Source: Lotus japonicus (taxonomy: Eukaryota; Streptophyta; Magnoliopsida; Fabales; Fabaceae). From it: a stretch of 64,000 bases of DNA. A program made the translations under genes and the position numbers. Location of the stretch: positions 23,797,780 to 23,861,779 of the forward strand of contig NC_080041.1 of assembly GCF_012489685.1 (NCBI RefSeq), read 5' to 3'. This document shows positions 1 to 10,771 of this stretch, in pieces. Position 1 is the stretch's first letter, and each line of letters starts with the position of its first letter. Below the pieces are notes generated by a model. It did not search any database. It saw nothing but the letters and a program-made list of their open reading frames with translations, and was not told where the DNA came from.

Positions 1-1031
1 ACAACCATACCTCTCAACTTGTTAGGGAGGCCAAACTCCTTTCTGAAATGGCTCAAGTGGTCTATTAAAGTCCTTTTTTCAATTGTCATTCCAAGAACCT
101 CTCTTACTATGGCACAAGATCTCTTTTCTGCCACAATTGATTCCTTGGCCACATCCTCCACACGGTCCTTGTAGGGGCACACCTCTGGCATTTCTTCAAA
201 TTTTAGCAAGAAATACTGGTGACGTCTCTTCAAATTAAGTCCCTTGCGAAGTTTCAATTGCTTGAACTTCAAAGGTCGGTCAACTATTAAACCATGAGAC
301 TGGAATGCAAGAGACGGCAAAGGCAAAGGCTTTGCCAAGTTGATGTCCCAAGATACAAGCTCAAGTGCACGACCATAGGAAGTATCAACGATCTTGAATT
401 TGTCAGGATGGTCATTGCACAACCGGGATCTAAAATTAGGAGGGAGACCAAGATCTGGAGCAAGATGCACCAATTTAGACAGAAGTAACCGGTGGTGAGA
501 AGATAGCATAAGGAGTTTTTGGAGTTTGGTTGCCAACACGGTGGAAAGGGAAGATTGAAGATTCATTTCCTCAGAAGCAAGGGAGGCTGCAGCAGGAGTT
601 AAACGAACACAGAGTTGATGATTTAACTTAGTTGCATTGGGAGGTGTGGGTGGCCATGGGATAGTGAAGAGTTCAAAAATGGAAGGATACCGATGAATCA
701 TATCAAGTATAGAATGAGGCTGAGAAAGAGTAAGATAAGACCGACACTTTGACAGAATGTGAAGGGGAAGATAATGTTTTTGTTTAGAGAGAAGTAAAGT
801 TTTCATCTTTTGAACAAACCGGATTCTATTCTTCATGACAACATGCCTGTCAAGGGTACCATCACGTACAGTTTTAAGAGAACAAGAAACTGAAACAGTG
901 TCATTCTTGAGGTTATGAATTTTTGGTTTTCTATTGATAGAAAAGGATGAAGGTGTTGTCACAGGAAGAAAGCTGGAACTTAGGGAAGTGACTGTTCCAT
1001 GATTGCAGAATGAGGGAAGGGACAATGCCAT
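1..1031 (-). CDS. PORR-domain organelle RNA-binding protein, 5' part (runs off window)
   Basis: An uninterrupted reading frame of about 343 codons starts at the ATG on the complement of 1029-1031 and runs off the left edge. The first 50 or so residues are rich in Ser, Thr and hydroxylated residues with few acidic ones, as in an organelle transit peptide. The PORR domain (plant organelle RNA recognition, WTF1 type) follows, with the hallmark stretches RHVVMKNRIRFVQKMKTLL, LPLHILSKCRSYL, LDMIHRYPSIFELF and, later, LLMLSSHHRLLLSKLVHLAPDLGLP. Known family members bind RNA and help splice group II introns in chloroplasts or mitochondria. The frame has no internal lesion, so the gene looks functional. 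Which organelle it serves cannot be decided from sequence alone. The 3' end and stop lie outside the window. Confidence 0.9.
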   Translation of the reverse strand, partial: MALSLPSFCNHGTVTSLSSSFLPVTTPSSFSINRKPKIHNLKNDTVSVSCSLKTVRDGTLDRHVVMKNRIRFVQKMKTLLLSKQKHYLPLHILSKCRSYLTLSQPHSILDMIHRYPSIFELFTIPWPPTPPNATKLNHQLCVRLTPAAASLASEEMNLQSSLSTVLATKLQKLLMLSSHHRLLLSKLVHLAPDLGLPPNFRSRLCNDHPDKFKIVDTSYGRALELVSWDINLAKPLPLPSLAFQSHGLIVDRPLKFKQLKLRKGLNLKRRHQYFLLKFEEMPEVCPYKDRVEDVAKESIVAEKRSCAIVREVLGMTIEKRTLIDHLSHFRKEFGLPNKLRGMV

Positions 1032-1041
1032 TTTTAACGCT

Positions 1042-1872
1042 TCAACCAATAATACAACGAACCTGAAAATGAAAAAAAGAACCAAAACAAATGAAAACAA
1101 AATAAATAAAACAATTGCATTGAGTTAGAACAGAGTTCTCAGTCAATTAACTTAAATGACACAGAATGCTGATCCCTACTGTATTGCCAAATGGGAACAT
1201 CCCTAACATAATTACACAAGTTTAATCATAACAAATTATGCTTCTATTTTTAATTTAAAAGACAATACAAAAACTTTAAAATCAGAACTTTATACTTAAC
1301 AGTTAAAATGCAGAGTTAAACTGATATGAAGGATATATATATAAAGACGTCAGGAACCTTGGTGTATTTGACAATGTTTTTAAAGCTGAGTATGCCATTG
1401 AACCGATGAAGGCAGTGATTCATGATTTAATAGTTCAACCGTGGTCGAACCCCCGTATGAATTAAATACTCCCTCCATCTCACAATGAGAGGTCTTATAA
1501 TAAGGGACCGAGGGAGTAATATTTTATCATATATAAAGTTAAAATCAACAATCCCCTATTCAAATAAACAGGGTAAAATAAAAGAATCCAATTGCATGAT
1601 CACCTTATAAAACTATACAATCTAACTATTCAAGTTTTGACTACTCTAAAACTGAGCTTAACTTAACTAAGTAATAACAATTGTTTGATTCTACCATTGG
1701 CATCACAAGCACTGCACTGTTGAAATTTCATACTAACAATGAAACTACTAATTGAGAATGAAACAAGAAACATTGAAATGCTATAAACAAGGGTTCAATG
1801 TCAGAAACCAACCCTATTCAATTTCAGCTTAAGAAAGGATGAAAGTACCTGGGCAACGTTCGAGTTCGACAT
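1042..1872 (-). promoter_or_regulatory. 5'UTR intron and short uORF of the PORR gene
   Basis: On the minus strand, a donor CAG|GTACTT (intron start 1848) and an acceptor TTTTCAG|GTTCG (intron end 1063) define a 786-bp intron just before the PORR start codon. An upstream ATG at 1872 opens a frame of eight codons in the first exon. After splicing it continues for six codons in the second exon and stops at TGA (1044-1042), only 10 bp before the main ATG. A 14-residue uORF would therefore exist only in the spliced leader, and it could reduce translation of the main ORF. The splice sites are read from consensus only. Confidence 0.55.
1469..1516. mobile_element. Miniature Stowaway-like MITE remnant
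   Basis: A 48-bp unit begins CTCCCTCC and ends GAGGGAG, flanked on both sides by TA (1467-1468 and 1517-1518). These are the terminal motif and target duplication of Stowaway (Tc1/mariner) MITEs. Only the ends remain, so it is an internally deleted copy. It sits inside the 5'UTR intron of the PORR gene. Confidence 0.6.
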
Positions 1873-2226
1873 TTCTGCGTAGCGCACAGAACACGGTCAC
1901 GTGCGGTGGCGTATGGCGGCGGAGAAGAAACGGTTACGGCTTCACCTTCTACTGGTGCAGGATGGTGCGGAGGAGCAACGATAGGGGTCGAGTTTCGGTT
2001 GTGGAAGGGAGATTATCTATCTGAAGAATGGAGGAAATATTTTGCGTTTTGAAACAAGGGAAACGACGCAGTTTTGAGTGCCTAAGCATAAATCTTGTTG
2101 AGCCACGTCTTAATTTTTGTGTGGGCCAAAATCCAAACTCGTTCTATTTAAAGGGACCAAAACTTATTTCACCCAAAAAAAAACTATATATATATATGTT
2201 AGTTATTAATACTTTAATTTTAAAAT
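1873..2226 (-). promoter_or_regulatory. Presumed promoter and leader region of the PORR gene
   Basis: This non-coding stretch precedes the first PORR exon on the minus strand. A poly-A/TA stretch around 2177-2200 could act as a TATA element in either direction, but the transcription start cannot be fixed. The open frames here are short and show no recognisable product. Confidence 0.3.
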
Positions 2227-2237
2227 AACTAATTATA

Positions 2238-2370
2238 TTCGAATCATAGCTCTTGCGAATAGAGAAAACTCCTTGGTCAGCCCCTACCGCTTAGTGTGCT
2301 GACCGCAGGGCGAGGGATTAGTCTTACGGCTGTCGGCTGTGGAGATACCTTAGTCAAGACAAAAAAAAAA
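2238..2370 (+). mobile_element. 5'-truncated tRNA-derived SINE
   Basis: The unit is bounded by an exact 11-bp direct repeat AACTAATTATA (2227-2237 and 2369-2379), the mark of target-primed reverse transcription, and ends in a poly-A run. Its start resembles a pol III B box (ATTCGAATC). The next part (CTCTTGCGAATAGAGAAAAC) matches the middle of the more complete SINE at 50131-50296. The A box is missing, so the copy is 5' truncated. Confidence 0.65.
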
Positions 2371-2402
2371 CTAATTATAGAAACCCCTTATAAACATAAA
2401 AA

Positions 2403-2509
2403 TGGAGGGCAATCGCCTCCGTCATCAAGGGATTAGCACCGGCGGAAAAGAAACAAAAACCACACTGCCAAACGCCATGGTAGTTCCGGACAACACCGCC
2501 ACCTCCCAT
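2403..2509 (-). pseudogene. LINE-type RNase H domain fragment
   Basis: Translated on the minus strand from 2509, this gives GGGGVVRNYHGVWQCGF followed by FSAGANPLMTEAIALHF. That pattern (GG-hydrophobic-R-x-x-G-x-W plus a downstream A/T-E-A-x-A-L) fits the first half of the RNase H (RVT_3) domain that ends many plant LINE polyproteins. It is an isolated scrap of about 35 residues with no neighbouring reverse transcriptase. Confidence 0.45.
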
Positions 2510-4857
2510 ATTATTATGCTTATCGGAAAATTAAACTACGGTCAACATTAAGCTTTATACATTTTATTTTTTATCTATTGAGGATGTGAAAATTTGCTGT
2601 TTTTTTTTTTGTCAAACTGTTGAGCCAAGATTTTAAGGCCACAATTGTCGACACCAGTGTTAGAAGGACTATTCTTCGACAGGAAGAACTGTAAGACCCG
2701 GATTTTCGGAACAAGTTAATTTCCGACTCACGCGTGGAATCAGTGTAAGCGTGACAGGAGTTTGATATTTGAGAAAGATTAATGAAGAAGAAAGTTCAGG
2801 AATTGCTCGAGGAATGTGGCGTTGTTTCTTTCGGAGCTAGTGCGAGTCGTCTGCACACCTGCCTTATGGCGAGCATGTCCAGAATAGGCTATTTCGCTCT
2901 TAAAGCAACGTTTTAAGTGAGATTTCGAACTCTTGGAAAATTTAAAGTTTCTCTTTATTTTTCCATCGACCAGCGTTTCATTTCGGAACTCTGGACTGTA
3001 CGCACGATAGGTTTAACTTTTCGGATGTCCGCCGACGCTAATTTCTTTGCTTCGAAACCTTAGTTTTGAGCGAAGGATGAAGACTTTTTCTATTCGGGAC
3101 ATCTAACGAAGATTTCGTCCGCGCTGCTAGACTTGTTTTGACATTTCCAATCTTTCTTCTGTTGGAAGTTTTGTCGTCTGAGCATCACAGCAAAAAGTAG
3201 TTTTTCGGGACAGACTAACTTACACCGCTTTTGGCGTTTTGGATATCGTTTTTCCCAAATCTTAGATATTTGTTTTGAGTTCTGGAATTCTGACGCCAGA
3301 ATCTCTCTTAGAATTCAACGGTGATCGTGCTGCAAAAATCGGAATCGCGAAATTTTCATTTTCCCGCGATTTCGCCTGCCTATAAATAGCTCAAAAAGCA
3401 AAAATTCCTTCATTTTCTTCCTTTTGTGGCTGAATTTCGTGGAGAGCAAGGGGGGAGGAGATTTTCGCGAAAACTTGACCAATCTTCGTGCAGTTCGTCC
3501 CTACTTCTAGGTATCGAGGTAACTAACACGATACCTACCTCTGATTGTTGTTTCTGTTGCGTTTCTGAAGTCGTTTCTGTGCTCACAGTTTTGAGCTTTT
3601 TCTAAAATGGTCCGATTTCTTCGATTTCTTGGTTGGGTTATGTTCCTTACGTTCCCCTGAGTCTAAAACCTCTGTCAGTAAACGCTGATTGTGATCCAGT
3701 TGTCCAGGATCTGAAAAACTGTTTCAAAACCCTTTTTGTCTCACATTTCGAAACTTTATTGTCGAAAAGACTTAATCTGACTTCGTGCCTTTAGGATTTG
3801 TTGTCACGGATGTCATGAGGATCATTGCTGTCAAATTTGTTTTCAGAACTGATAACTTTGAAGTTTTGAGCCTTTATTTTGGACCAAAATGCCCCTGGAT
3901 AGTCGTATTTCGGCCCGATTGTCCGAAAATTGTTCTGACAGTTTCTTTGCCTTAGTTTTACCCTAAAACTACCTTGTGAATTGATTTGATCGAAGAAAAA
4001 GAGTCGAAGCCCTTTTTCCTTTGAGGCCGTGGGTTATTACCTTTAGGGGGAGTTTTTCGTTTTCGAAAACTTGTCCTTTCGTACCCGATTGTCGTATTCT
4101 GAAGCTTTAATGCTTTGTCTATCGTTTATGTATTGTTTTGCGATCGAACTAATCGATTTTGTTTGGTTTCTGCTTTGTTTTCCTCCGAGGTTCAGTTGAA
4201 GGAACTTTGGAATACTCAGAGCAATTGTTTGAGGAGAACTTTGTTTGCGAAGCTGGAACAGCTCGAGGTTAGGGCAACTTGCTATATTTAGCTATGATTG
4301 CATGATAGGCGTCGATAAATTCGACTTATGCTTTATCTGATGTTGTTTATGATGATGATTTATTGTTATGATTGTTTTCATAACTTATGATATTGATGAT
4401 GTGTTGAATTGAGCGTTCGACGCAACTTCGGAGTGGAGGTTCATTGATCTGGTGATCTTTGACATTTCGGGTTGGATGAACAACCCTAGGCAAGTCCGAA
4501 TGTGGGGTTTGAGACTTAGCCATTTGTTGGGATTCGTTGGAATTCCTAGACTTTCCCCGAGAAATGTATTTTGGGTGGTTGATTTTTTGGAAACTTAGAA
4601 TGATAGAGCTTTCGAAAAATAAAGACTTGGGAAACTTAGACTTTGAGAAATAAACTCATAATTTGACTAATTTGAATTGAAATCATTTTTATTAACGTTT
4701 AAGCATAGGAGAACTGAAGGGGAAAAATATTTATGAAAAGCGGGGAAAAGTCGACTTATGTTGTGGGTTTGGAGAGTTTGGAATTGGGAAAGCCATCAAG
4801 GTGGGCTATGGTGATGATTGAAAGTCACCGAGTACTCTAGTACTCCTGGTAGTGTTG

Positions 4858-4980
4858 TTCGAGTCGTGTTGTATTGACCGGCACAGACTCTGGGTTTTGT
4901 TTGGGCTGTGTTGTATTGACCGACACTAGACCCTCGTGTATTCTTGTTGGTGGAGTTGTGTTGTATTGACCGACACTAAC
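4858..4980 (+). repeat. Three spaced copies of a GTTGTATTGACCG motif
   Basis: The motif GTGTTGTATTGACCGRCAC occurs three times at intervals of roughly 50 bp in the solo LTR, each followed by a short CTGGGTT or CTCGTGT-like stretch. It is a degenerate tandem repeat within the LTR. No function can be assigned. Confidence 0.6.
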
Positions 4981-5114
4981 TCTTGGGTTGTTTTGAGTTT
5001 GGGTCGGAGCAGTTTTTGACCATCGAGATTTGATGAGTCAGATGACTCAAGAAGTCATCAAGGGTGATCGCACTCCTTTCATAATTAATTGTCTTTTGTC
5101 GCCGAATCGACATA

Positions 5115-5230
5115 TACCTTCGGGTACAGTATATCTATATACCTTCGGGTACAGTATATACCTTCGGGTACAGTATATCTATATACCTTCGGGTACAGTA
5201 TATACCTTCGGGTACAGCATGCCTTCGGGT
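5115..5230 (+). repeat. Six-copy TACCTTCGGGTA tandem repeat
   Basis: Six copies of the core CCTTCGGG start near 5117, 5142, 5161, 5186, 5205 and 5222, at spacings of 25, 19, 25, 19 and 17 bp. Five carry the full TACCTTCGGGTA. Each core is a self-complementary TACC/GGTA stem closing a TTCG loop, so RNA from this part would form a row of short hairpins with C(UUCG)G tetraloops. Confidence 0.75.
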
Positions 5231-7014
5231 AACTCGGCCATTCGATGGGGGATATGATCGACTGTGTGGTTAGGATCGACCTGTTGATGTCAGGCATAGC
5301 GGAGGGAAAAGTCGACCCGCAGGGTTAGGACTGATCCGACTATTTCAAGGTTGTAAGTGACACCCGAGGGTTATGGTCGACACAATGCCAGTGTTAGGAC
5401 CGACTCGATCGTGCCCAGCCTATTTCCTCCGGAACCCTCTTAATTGACGTTGCATTGACATATCATGCACTCTAACTATATTTGTTGAGGTATTGATGAT
5501 TGAATTGTATTAGAGATTTGATACAATGCAGAACTTATATGTATATATACAACATATAAACATACCCCCCTCTATCGCATGTTGATTGTATATCTATTGT
5601 ATTCTGTAAGTTGACCCTAGCACCTTGGCTTTGTTTGTATGTTTGTGTTTGGGCGGTCGGCCTGCTGCCAGGCGTCTGTCAGCCGGTTCGTGATGATTCG
5701 TTGTGCGGGAAAGACCCGGAGCGAAATGTCTATTACTGAAGCTTTCGACGAGGACTCGGACTTCATGGCTGATCGAGGGAGAGTCGATGATAGTAGTGTG
5801 GGATATGGGTGGTTAGAGTCTTTTGAGTTGGTTGTCACCGTCATAGCTCTGATTCGTCTTACTTTTGGGACCGGGTAGGTTCCCGATATATGGCTTTTGT
5901 GTGGTTCTCTTGCTGAGGATCACAGAGAGTCTGTCGGACTATAGGGGTCTTGGGTTGAGGCCATTTTGAGGCCGACTTTCTCTTGGATAGTGGTATATTT
6001 GATGCTTTTGCGTACAGTTTTGGTTTGTATATATTCGCCTACGAGCATGTTACCTTGGAGTCACTGCGTGTGCGCGTGACGGGATAGTGCAGCAGAGGCT
6101 GTACCTTTGTATATGTTGTTTATCGGTTAGTTTAGTTGTTGGGCTTTGTTTTTATTTCTTTATTGCTTTTATTAAAAGGAAACAATCAAAAAAAAATTAC
6201 CTGTTTTCCGCGTAAAGTTTATTTTTGGTTATTAAAGTGACACCTGGAAATCGGGGTGTTACAAGAACCGTGACAGAGCTCGAAGCCCATTAAGCAACAC
6301 CTCCCTCCAAAGTCAGGGGAACAAAGGAAAATTCGACAAACCAGCAAACGCGACGAAGGAGGCAGTTACCAAGTGGTGGGCACTTATCAGCACGTGCGCA
6401 TACCCACGATGCCACAAACAGCGGTGGTTACCCACGACTCAAGGCTACCCACGTCGCAAACAAACCGATCAAAGACACGTGCGCAAAGCCACCGGCTAAA
6501 CGTGGGGTAAGGCGCCAAAATTCAAACCCACGAAGCCATCATGCATTGAAGAAAAAACCGCCAAGAACGTGGAGGAAGAAGCAGCACTATAAATAGAAGA
6601 AGCAGCAGCAGAAAGAGGGGTTCCAACTCAAACTCTGAAAATTCACCAAAAAGCTCTAAATGTCCGCGTCAATGAGACTCAAGGAGCAAAACGTGATGAT
6701 GGAGGAGTATGTTGCAGAACCAACACTTTAGTTTCCTTGCATTTCAGCTTGTTGATCTCCAGTTCTTTTGTGTAGTTTGTTTTGTCGAAATCTGCGGTTC
6801 ACGTAGTTTTCATGTTATTTTAGTTTATTTGACTGTTTTGTAATTGACTCATGTTTAATGAAATCTAGTTTCACCCGAGTTGCTCTTTGTTGTCGAAAAC
6901 ACAGTCATTCACACACAACACTTTGGCAAAGCGTTTTCTCAAAAGGACCTTGAAATCTAAACTTCCTTTAGTCGAACTAAGAGGATATTTGTTTACCAAA
7001 AATCCGTGTAAACA

Positions 7015-7035
7015 AATTGGCACGCCCAGTGGGAC
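7015..7035 (+). other. Tat primer binding site region
   Basis: Directly after the 5' LTR end (GTAAACA) comes TGGCACGCCCAGTGGG. It begins TGG, as expected for pairing with the CCA end of a tRNA primer. I cannot name the tRNA with confidence. Confidence 0.65.
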
Positions 7036-7130
7036 CGTTTTTGTGAAAACTAAGTTTTACAGAAGCGTTTTGTGTGTTTAGTTTATTGCATGCTATTTGG
7101 TATTTGTTACCTGCTTTGGTTGTGATTTAT

Positions 7131-9421
7131 ATGCACCTGAGAAGTGGCAAGACTATAAGTATGGCAAGCAATCGAGGAAGGACCTCCCCCCAAGGGTCTA
7201 ACGTGGGCAACCAGGGTAGCCCCGGGGGAAGTAGTGGTAATATTAATGAAGAAGTGTCTACTGGGATGGGACCTGGCACCACTATGCCAACCCAGAACGT
7301 AGCAATCTCTGCAGTTGCAGAAATGCCTGTATCTACATCAGTGCAGGCACAAATTGTTCCAACTATCACAAGGGGAGACATGCCTTATGGTATGCCTACG
7401 TCTATGATGCAAGGCATACAAGGCACGTATTCGACGTTCCCTGAAAATGTTCCCCCATTCAGCATACCCCCTTTTGGGGCAAATGGAACAATGCTAAATT
7501 TAGGGAGTCGAGTTAGCCCTCCTATTCCTGGATCTAGTTCACAAATTTATTTATCTACAGGTATGAATATTGGTTCACTTCAAGCCATTAGGCAGCAAGT
7601 AGATGATAGTAACCATGAAATGGTTAACATGCTATCTCGACAGCTAGGTGAACTAATTAACCCTGTGCTCCAAAATAATAATGCCAATAATCAGCATTTG
7701 GCGCATCAGATGGATCGACTAGCTACAGCCCTGGGGCACCAGTCGAAATTCAGCCAGCACCAGGGGTTAACCAAATCCCATTGCCTAACCATGTCCCTGC
7801 CCCTGTGCGCTATCAGGCGCCACAACACCAGGAGATGGGGGCAAACCCTTTGTTTAGGGGAAACGAGGCAGTGCAGCCACCATTGCAAAATGTGTATATG
7901 GTAAACAGGGAAGAACACGCTGATGGTGTGCTAGAAAGAATTCGACACCAGAACGCTGGGGGGCAACAAAATGTTGCTGCTGTGGTGGAACAGTTGTTGA
8001 ACCAACATGGTTTCAACGTGGGTTTCGCGAATAGACCCCATTTTGTGTCAGCCTTTACAGAGGAGGTTCTCGAATCAGAACTTCCTCGAGGCTGGAAGGT
8101 CCCCAAATTCACTAAGTTCTCGGGGGATTCAGGAGAGTCCACTGTAGAACACATAGCCAGGTACCAAATCGAAGCAGGGGACTTAGCCATCAATGAAAAT
8201 CTAAAAATGAAGTACTTCCCGAGTTCTTTAACTAAGAATGCATTTACCTGGTTCACCACCCTCGCTCCTAGGTCAGTCCATACATGGGCCCAGTTGGAAA
8301 GAATTTTCCATGAACATTTCTTTAGGGGAGAGTGCAAAGTGAGTTTGAAGGATTTGGCTAGTGTCAAAAGAAAGCCAACAGAGTCCATTGATGATTATCT
8401 AAACAGGTTTAGGATGCTTAAATCTCGATGTTTCACTCATGTCCCTGAACATGAGCTAGTTGTCTTAGCCGCTGGTGGTCTAGAGTATTCTATTAGAAAG
8501 AAAATCGATACTCAGTATATTCGAGATATGTCTCTACTCGTAGACAGAGTGAGGCACATCGAGTTACTAAGGGCCGAGAAATCTGAAGAAAAGGCCAAGA
8601 CTACTAAGTGGCCAAAGAAGGAAAAAGTGGCGTACCTAGACGCTGATCCAGTGTGTCAAAGTCCCTGTGTTTATCGAGAAATCCCTGAGGATGTCGGCTT
8701 GAATGACGTCAATCTGGCTGAACTCCAGCCAGGTGATCCCTACGTTTGTAAAGCGTTGAAACCGCGTGAAAACAAACTTGGGGAGGAAAACCCTAAAAAC
8801 ACGGTTCCTGCTGTGAAGACTTATACTTTTGATGTGACCAAATGTGATGCAATTTATGATATACTTGTGACTGATGGTTTACTTGTGGTCCCTAAAGACC
8901 AAAAGCTTCCTTCTCCTGAACAAAGGAAGGGGAAGAAATATTGTAAATATCATAACTTTTTTGGTCATTGGACCTCACAATGTGTTCGTTTCAGGGATCT
9001 TGTGCAGGGGGCATTGGATTCAGGAAGACTCAAGTATGATGAAAAAGCCAAAGGTCAAATGAAGATCGACTCTGATCCATTGCAGATAGCTGAAGCCAAC
9101 TATGTAGAGCCTTTCTACATTGGCATGGTCGATATTTCTGAAAAGCTAGGTCTGGGCTTGACACTTGGAGAGGCAAGAGAAGAAAACATGGCTGTCGAGG
9201 AGCCAGAGGTCGAGAAAGAGGTGAGCTTAGAAGAGGTTTACCCCAAGGCTGGAGAAACTCTTGTCGAGTTTCTATCCCGGAGCAAAGATGGCGAGAAAGA
9301 GGTCATGCTGTGCCCTCGATGCAGCGCCGTGTTCGACAAGTCTACAGCCAAAGCCTACCAAGATTCAGAAATGAAAAGGCATTATCAAGACAAAATGCCT
9401 GTGTCTAGAAGGTTGAAATAA
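7131..9421 (+). pseudogene. gag: Tat Gag (frameshifted)
   Basis: The likely start is the ATG at 7131 (MHLRSGKTIS), a common start in plant gypsy Gag proteins. The first 200 residues are low in charge and rich in Gly, Pro, Ser and Met. The frame moves by one base at a GGGG run near 7734-7737 (loss of one G fits) and continues in the other frame to a TAA at 9419-9421. The second part holds the retrotransposon Gag core (PRGWKVPKFTKFSGDSGEST, then TWFTTLAP and FHEHFFRGE). Later comes a zinc-knuckle-like cluster, CKYHNFFGHWTSQC, with C-x2-H-x4-H-x4-C spacing. Gag forms the virus-like particle that packages the element RNA. The frameshift would abolish Gag unless it is a sequencing error. Confidence 0.88.
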
Positions 9422-10771
9422 CCCCATGAGGAGTGGGTGGAGAGAGGCCAGGAGCTCGATGGCCATAAATGCCAGAAGTCGAGGAATAAAGACAAAACTT
9501 ACGTTCCTGATGCTGGGTTGCCAAAGAACCAATGGTTCAGGCCAGCACCTCCAAGGCCAAAACAACACCAGAAATGGCAAAAAATCGACCTGGGCCAAGG
9601 ATCCTCTTACATCAACAATTCCCGCGTGTCGCGAAGCTACTCCTATGGATCTGGGAACTACTACGCTCCTGAACAAATGACCAGAACTCAGTTTAGACGT
9701 TTCCTGAGGAAAAGAAAAGCTGAAAGAGAAAGAGGTGGCAAGTTCCGTTCACTATGGGACATAAAGCCAGAAGACAACCCTCAAAATGAACCTAGTGTGA
9801 CGTCGATTATCAACCAGCTAGACCACGCCATCAAACAGGGAGCAATCGTGCCAGAAAACCCGGCCAAAGAAAAGGGCAAAGAGGTCGTCGAAGATGAGGA
9901 TGAAGACATGCTAGAGGATTTCGATGATAGTGATGGGGAAGACCTTAACATTATCTGCATAGTGTCTATCTTACCCGCTGAATTCGACAGAATCTCAGAG
10001 ATCACCGAAAGTGAAGAAGACTACTACGACGAGGAAGAGCCAGATGATAACCCCTTGTGCTACTACGTGATGCAAAAAGGATCCGTCGAAGACGAAAGAG
10101 CTATTTTCCAGAGGCCAACGGAGCAGATGAAAAGCCACTTGAAGCCGCTATTCGTTTGGGCCAAAGTCGACGAAAAAGGAGTCAATAAAGTCCTTGTCGA
10201 CGGAGGAGCCACAATTAATTTAATGCCTAAGTTTATGCTCAAGAAGCTAGGCAAAACTGAAGCAGACCTAATCCCTCACGACATGGTACTTTCCGATTAT
10301 GAAGGGAAAACAGGTTCTTCCTTAGGAGCAATTATGTTGAACATAACCATAGGAACGGTAGCCCGTTCCACATTGTTCATTGTGGTCCCTTCAAAGGCCA
10401 ACTACAATTTGCTGCTGGGAAGAGAATGGATTCATGGTGTGGGAGCAGTGCCTTCAACTTTGCACCAACGTATCTCCATTTGGAAATCAGATGGGGTCGT
10501 CGAGAATGTGCAAGCAGATCAAAGCTACTACTTAGCGGAGACAGGTTATGTTGGCAAAAAGAATTTCGAGAAGAGTTTAGCCACAATCGCTCCTCTAGAC
10601 ACAGTGACTAATCAATATTTCAATCCTTACTCGGAGTATTCAGTGACATTGGATCCCATTAGAGGATTAAACCTGAATGAAGCTTACAAACCTGATGCCA
10701 TGAGTGGATGGCACAGCGATGAAGAAAAGGATGCCACTACTGAGTGGCAAAATGATGTTAAAGATGATTAA
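9422..10771 (+). pseudogene. pro: Tat protease region
   Basis: The frame continues directly from Gag after the TAA at 9419-9421, so a single stop separates them: either leaky readthrough or a point mutation. The retropepsin-like core is at about 10195-10430: a hydrophobic-VDGGATINLMP motif carries the catalytic Asp (D-G-G instead of the usual D-T/S-G), and LLLGREWIHG is the second conserved block. A very acidic stretch (DEDEDMLEDFDDSDGEDL) precedes it. The frame stops at 10771, overlapping the start of the reverse transcriptase frame, so a +1 shift is needed to reach pol. The enzyme would cut the Gag-Pol precursor inside the particle. Confidence 0.85.

Larger units (their letters stand above)
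2690..6263 (+). mobile_element. Solo LTR (3.57 kb) inside the Tat 5' LTR
   Basis: The insert begins TGTAAGACCCGG, ends GGGGTGTTACA and is flanked by a 5-bp duplication AGAAC (2685-2689 and 6264-6268). It has no coding capacity beyond short unrelated frames. A TATA box (CCTATAAATAGC) near 3380 points to plus-strand transcription. TG...CA ends plus a 5-bp duplication and no internal domain fit a solo LTR left by LTR-LTR recombination; a non-autonomous LARD-type element is the alternative. The parent family is not identified, though the ends resemble chromovirus-type gypsy LTRs. It contains two tandem repeat blocks, at about 4858-4980 and 5115-5230. Confidence 0.8.
2618..7014 (+). repeat. Tat 5' LTR, split by a solo LTR insertion
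   Basis: Its two parts, 2618-2689 and 6269-7014, together equal the 818-bp 3' LTR at 30760-31577. A TATA box (CACTATAAATAG) at about 6586-6597 lies in the second part and marks the U3/R boundary. The foreign insert at 2690-6263 is only 72 bp from the LTR start, so it lies upstream in U3 and leaves the TATA box intact. Confidence 0.93.

Noticed and set aside
5115..5230. CRISPR array
   Set aside because: Spacers are not unique and the repeat core is 12 bp; it is a short tandem repeat.
5030..5297. Open frames on both strands over the TACCTTCGGGTA repeat
   Set aside because: They arise because the repeat lacks stops in several frames; there is no start context, domain or continuation outside the repeat.
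7813..8388. Antisense frame of 191 codons under Tat gag
   Set aside because: Shadow of gag; no recognisable domain or promoter.
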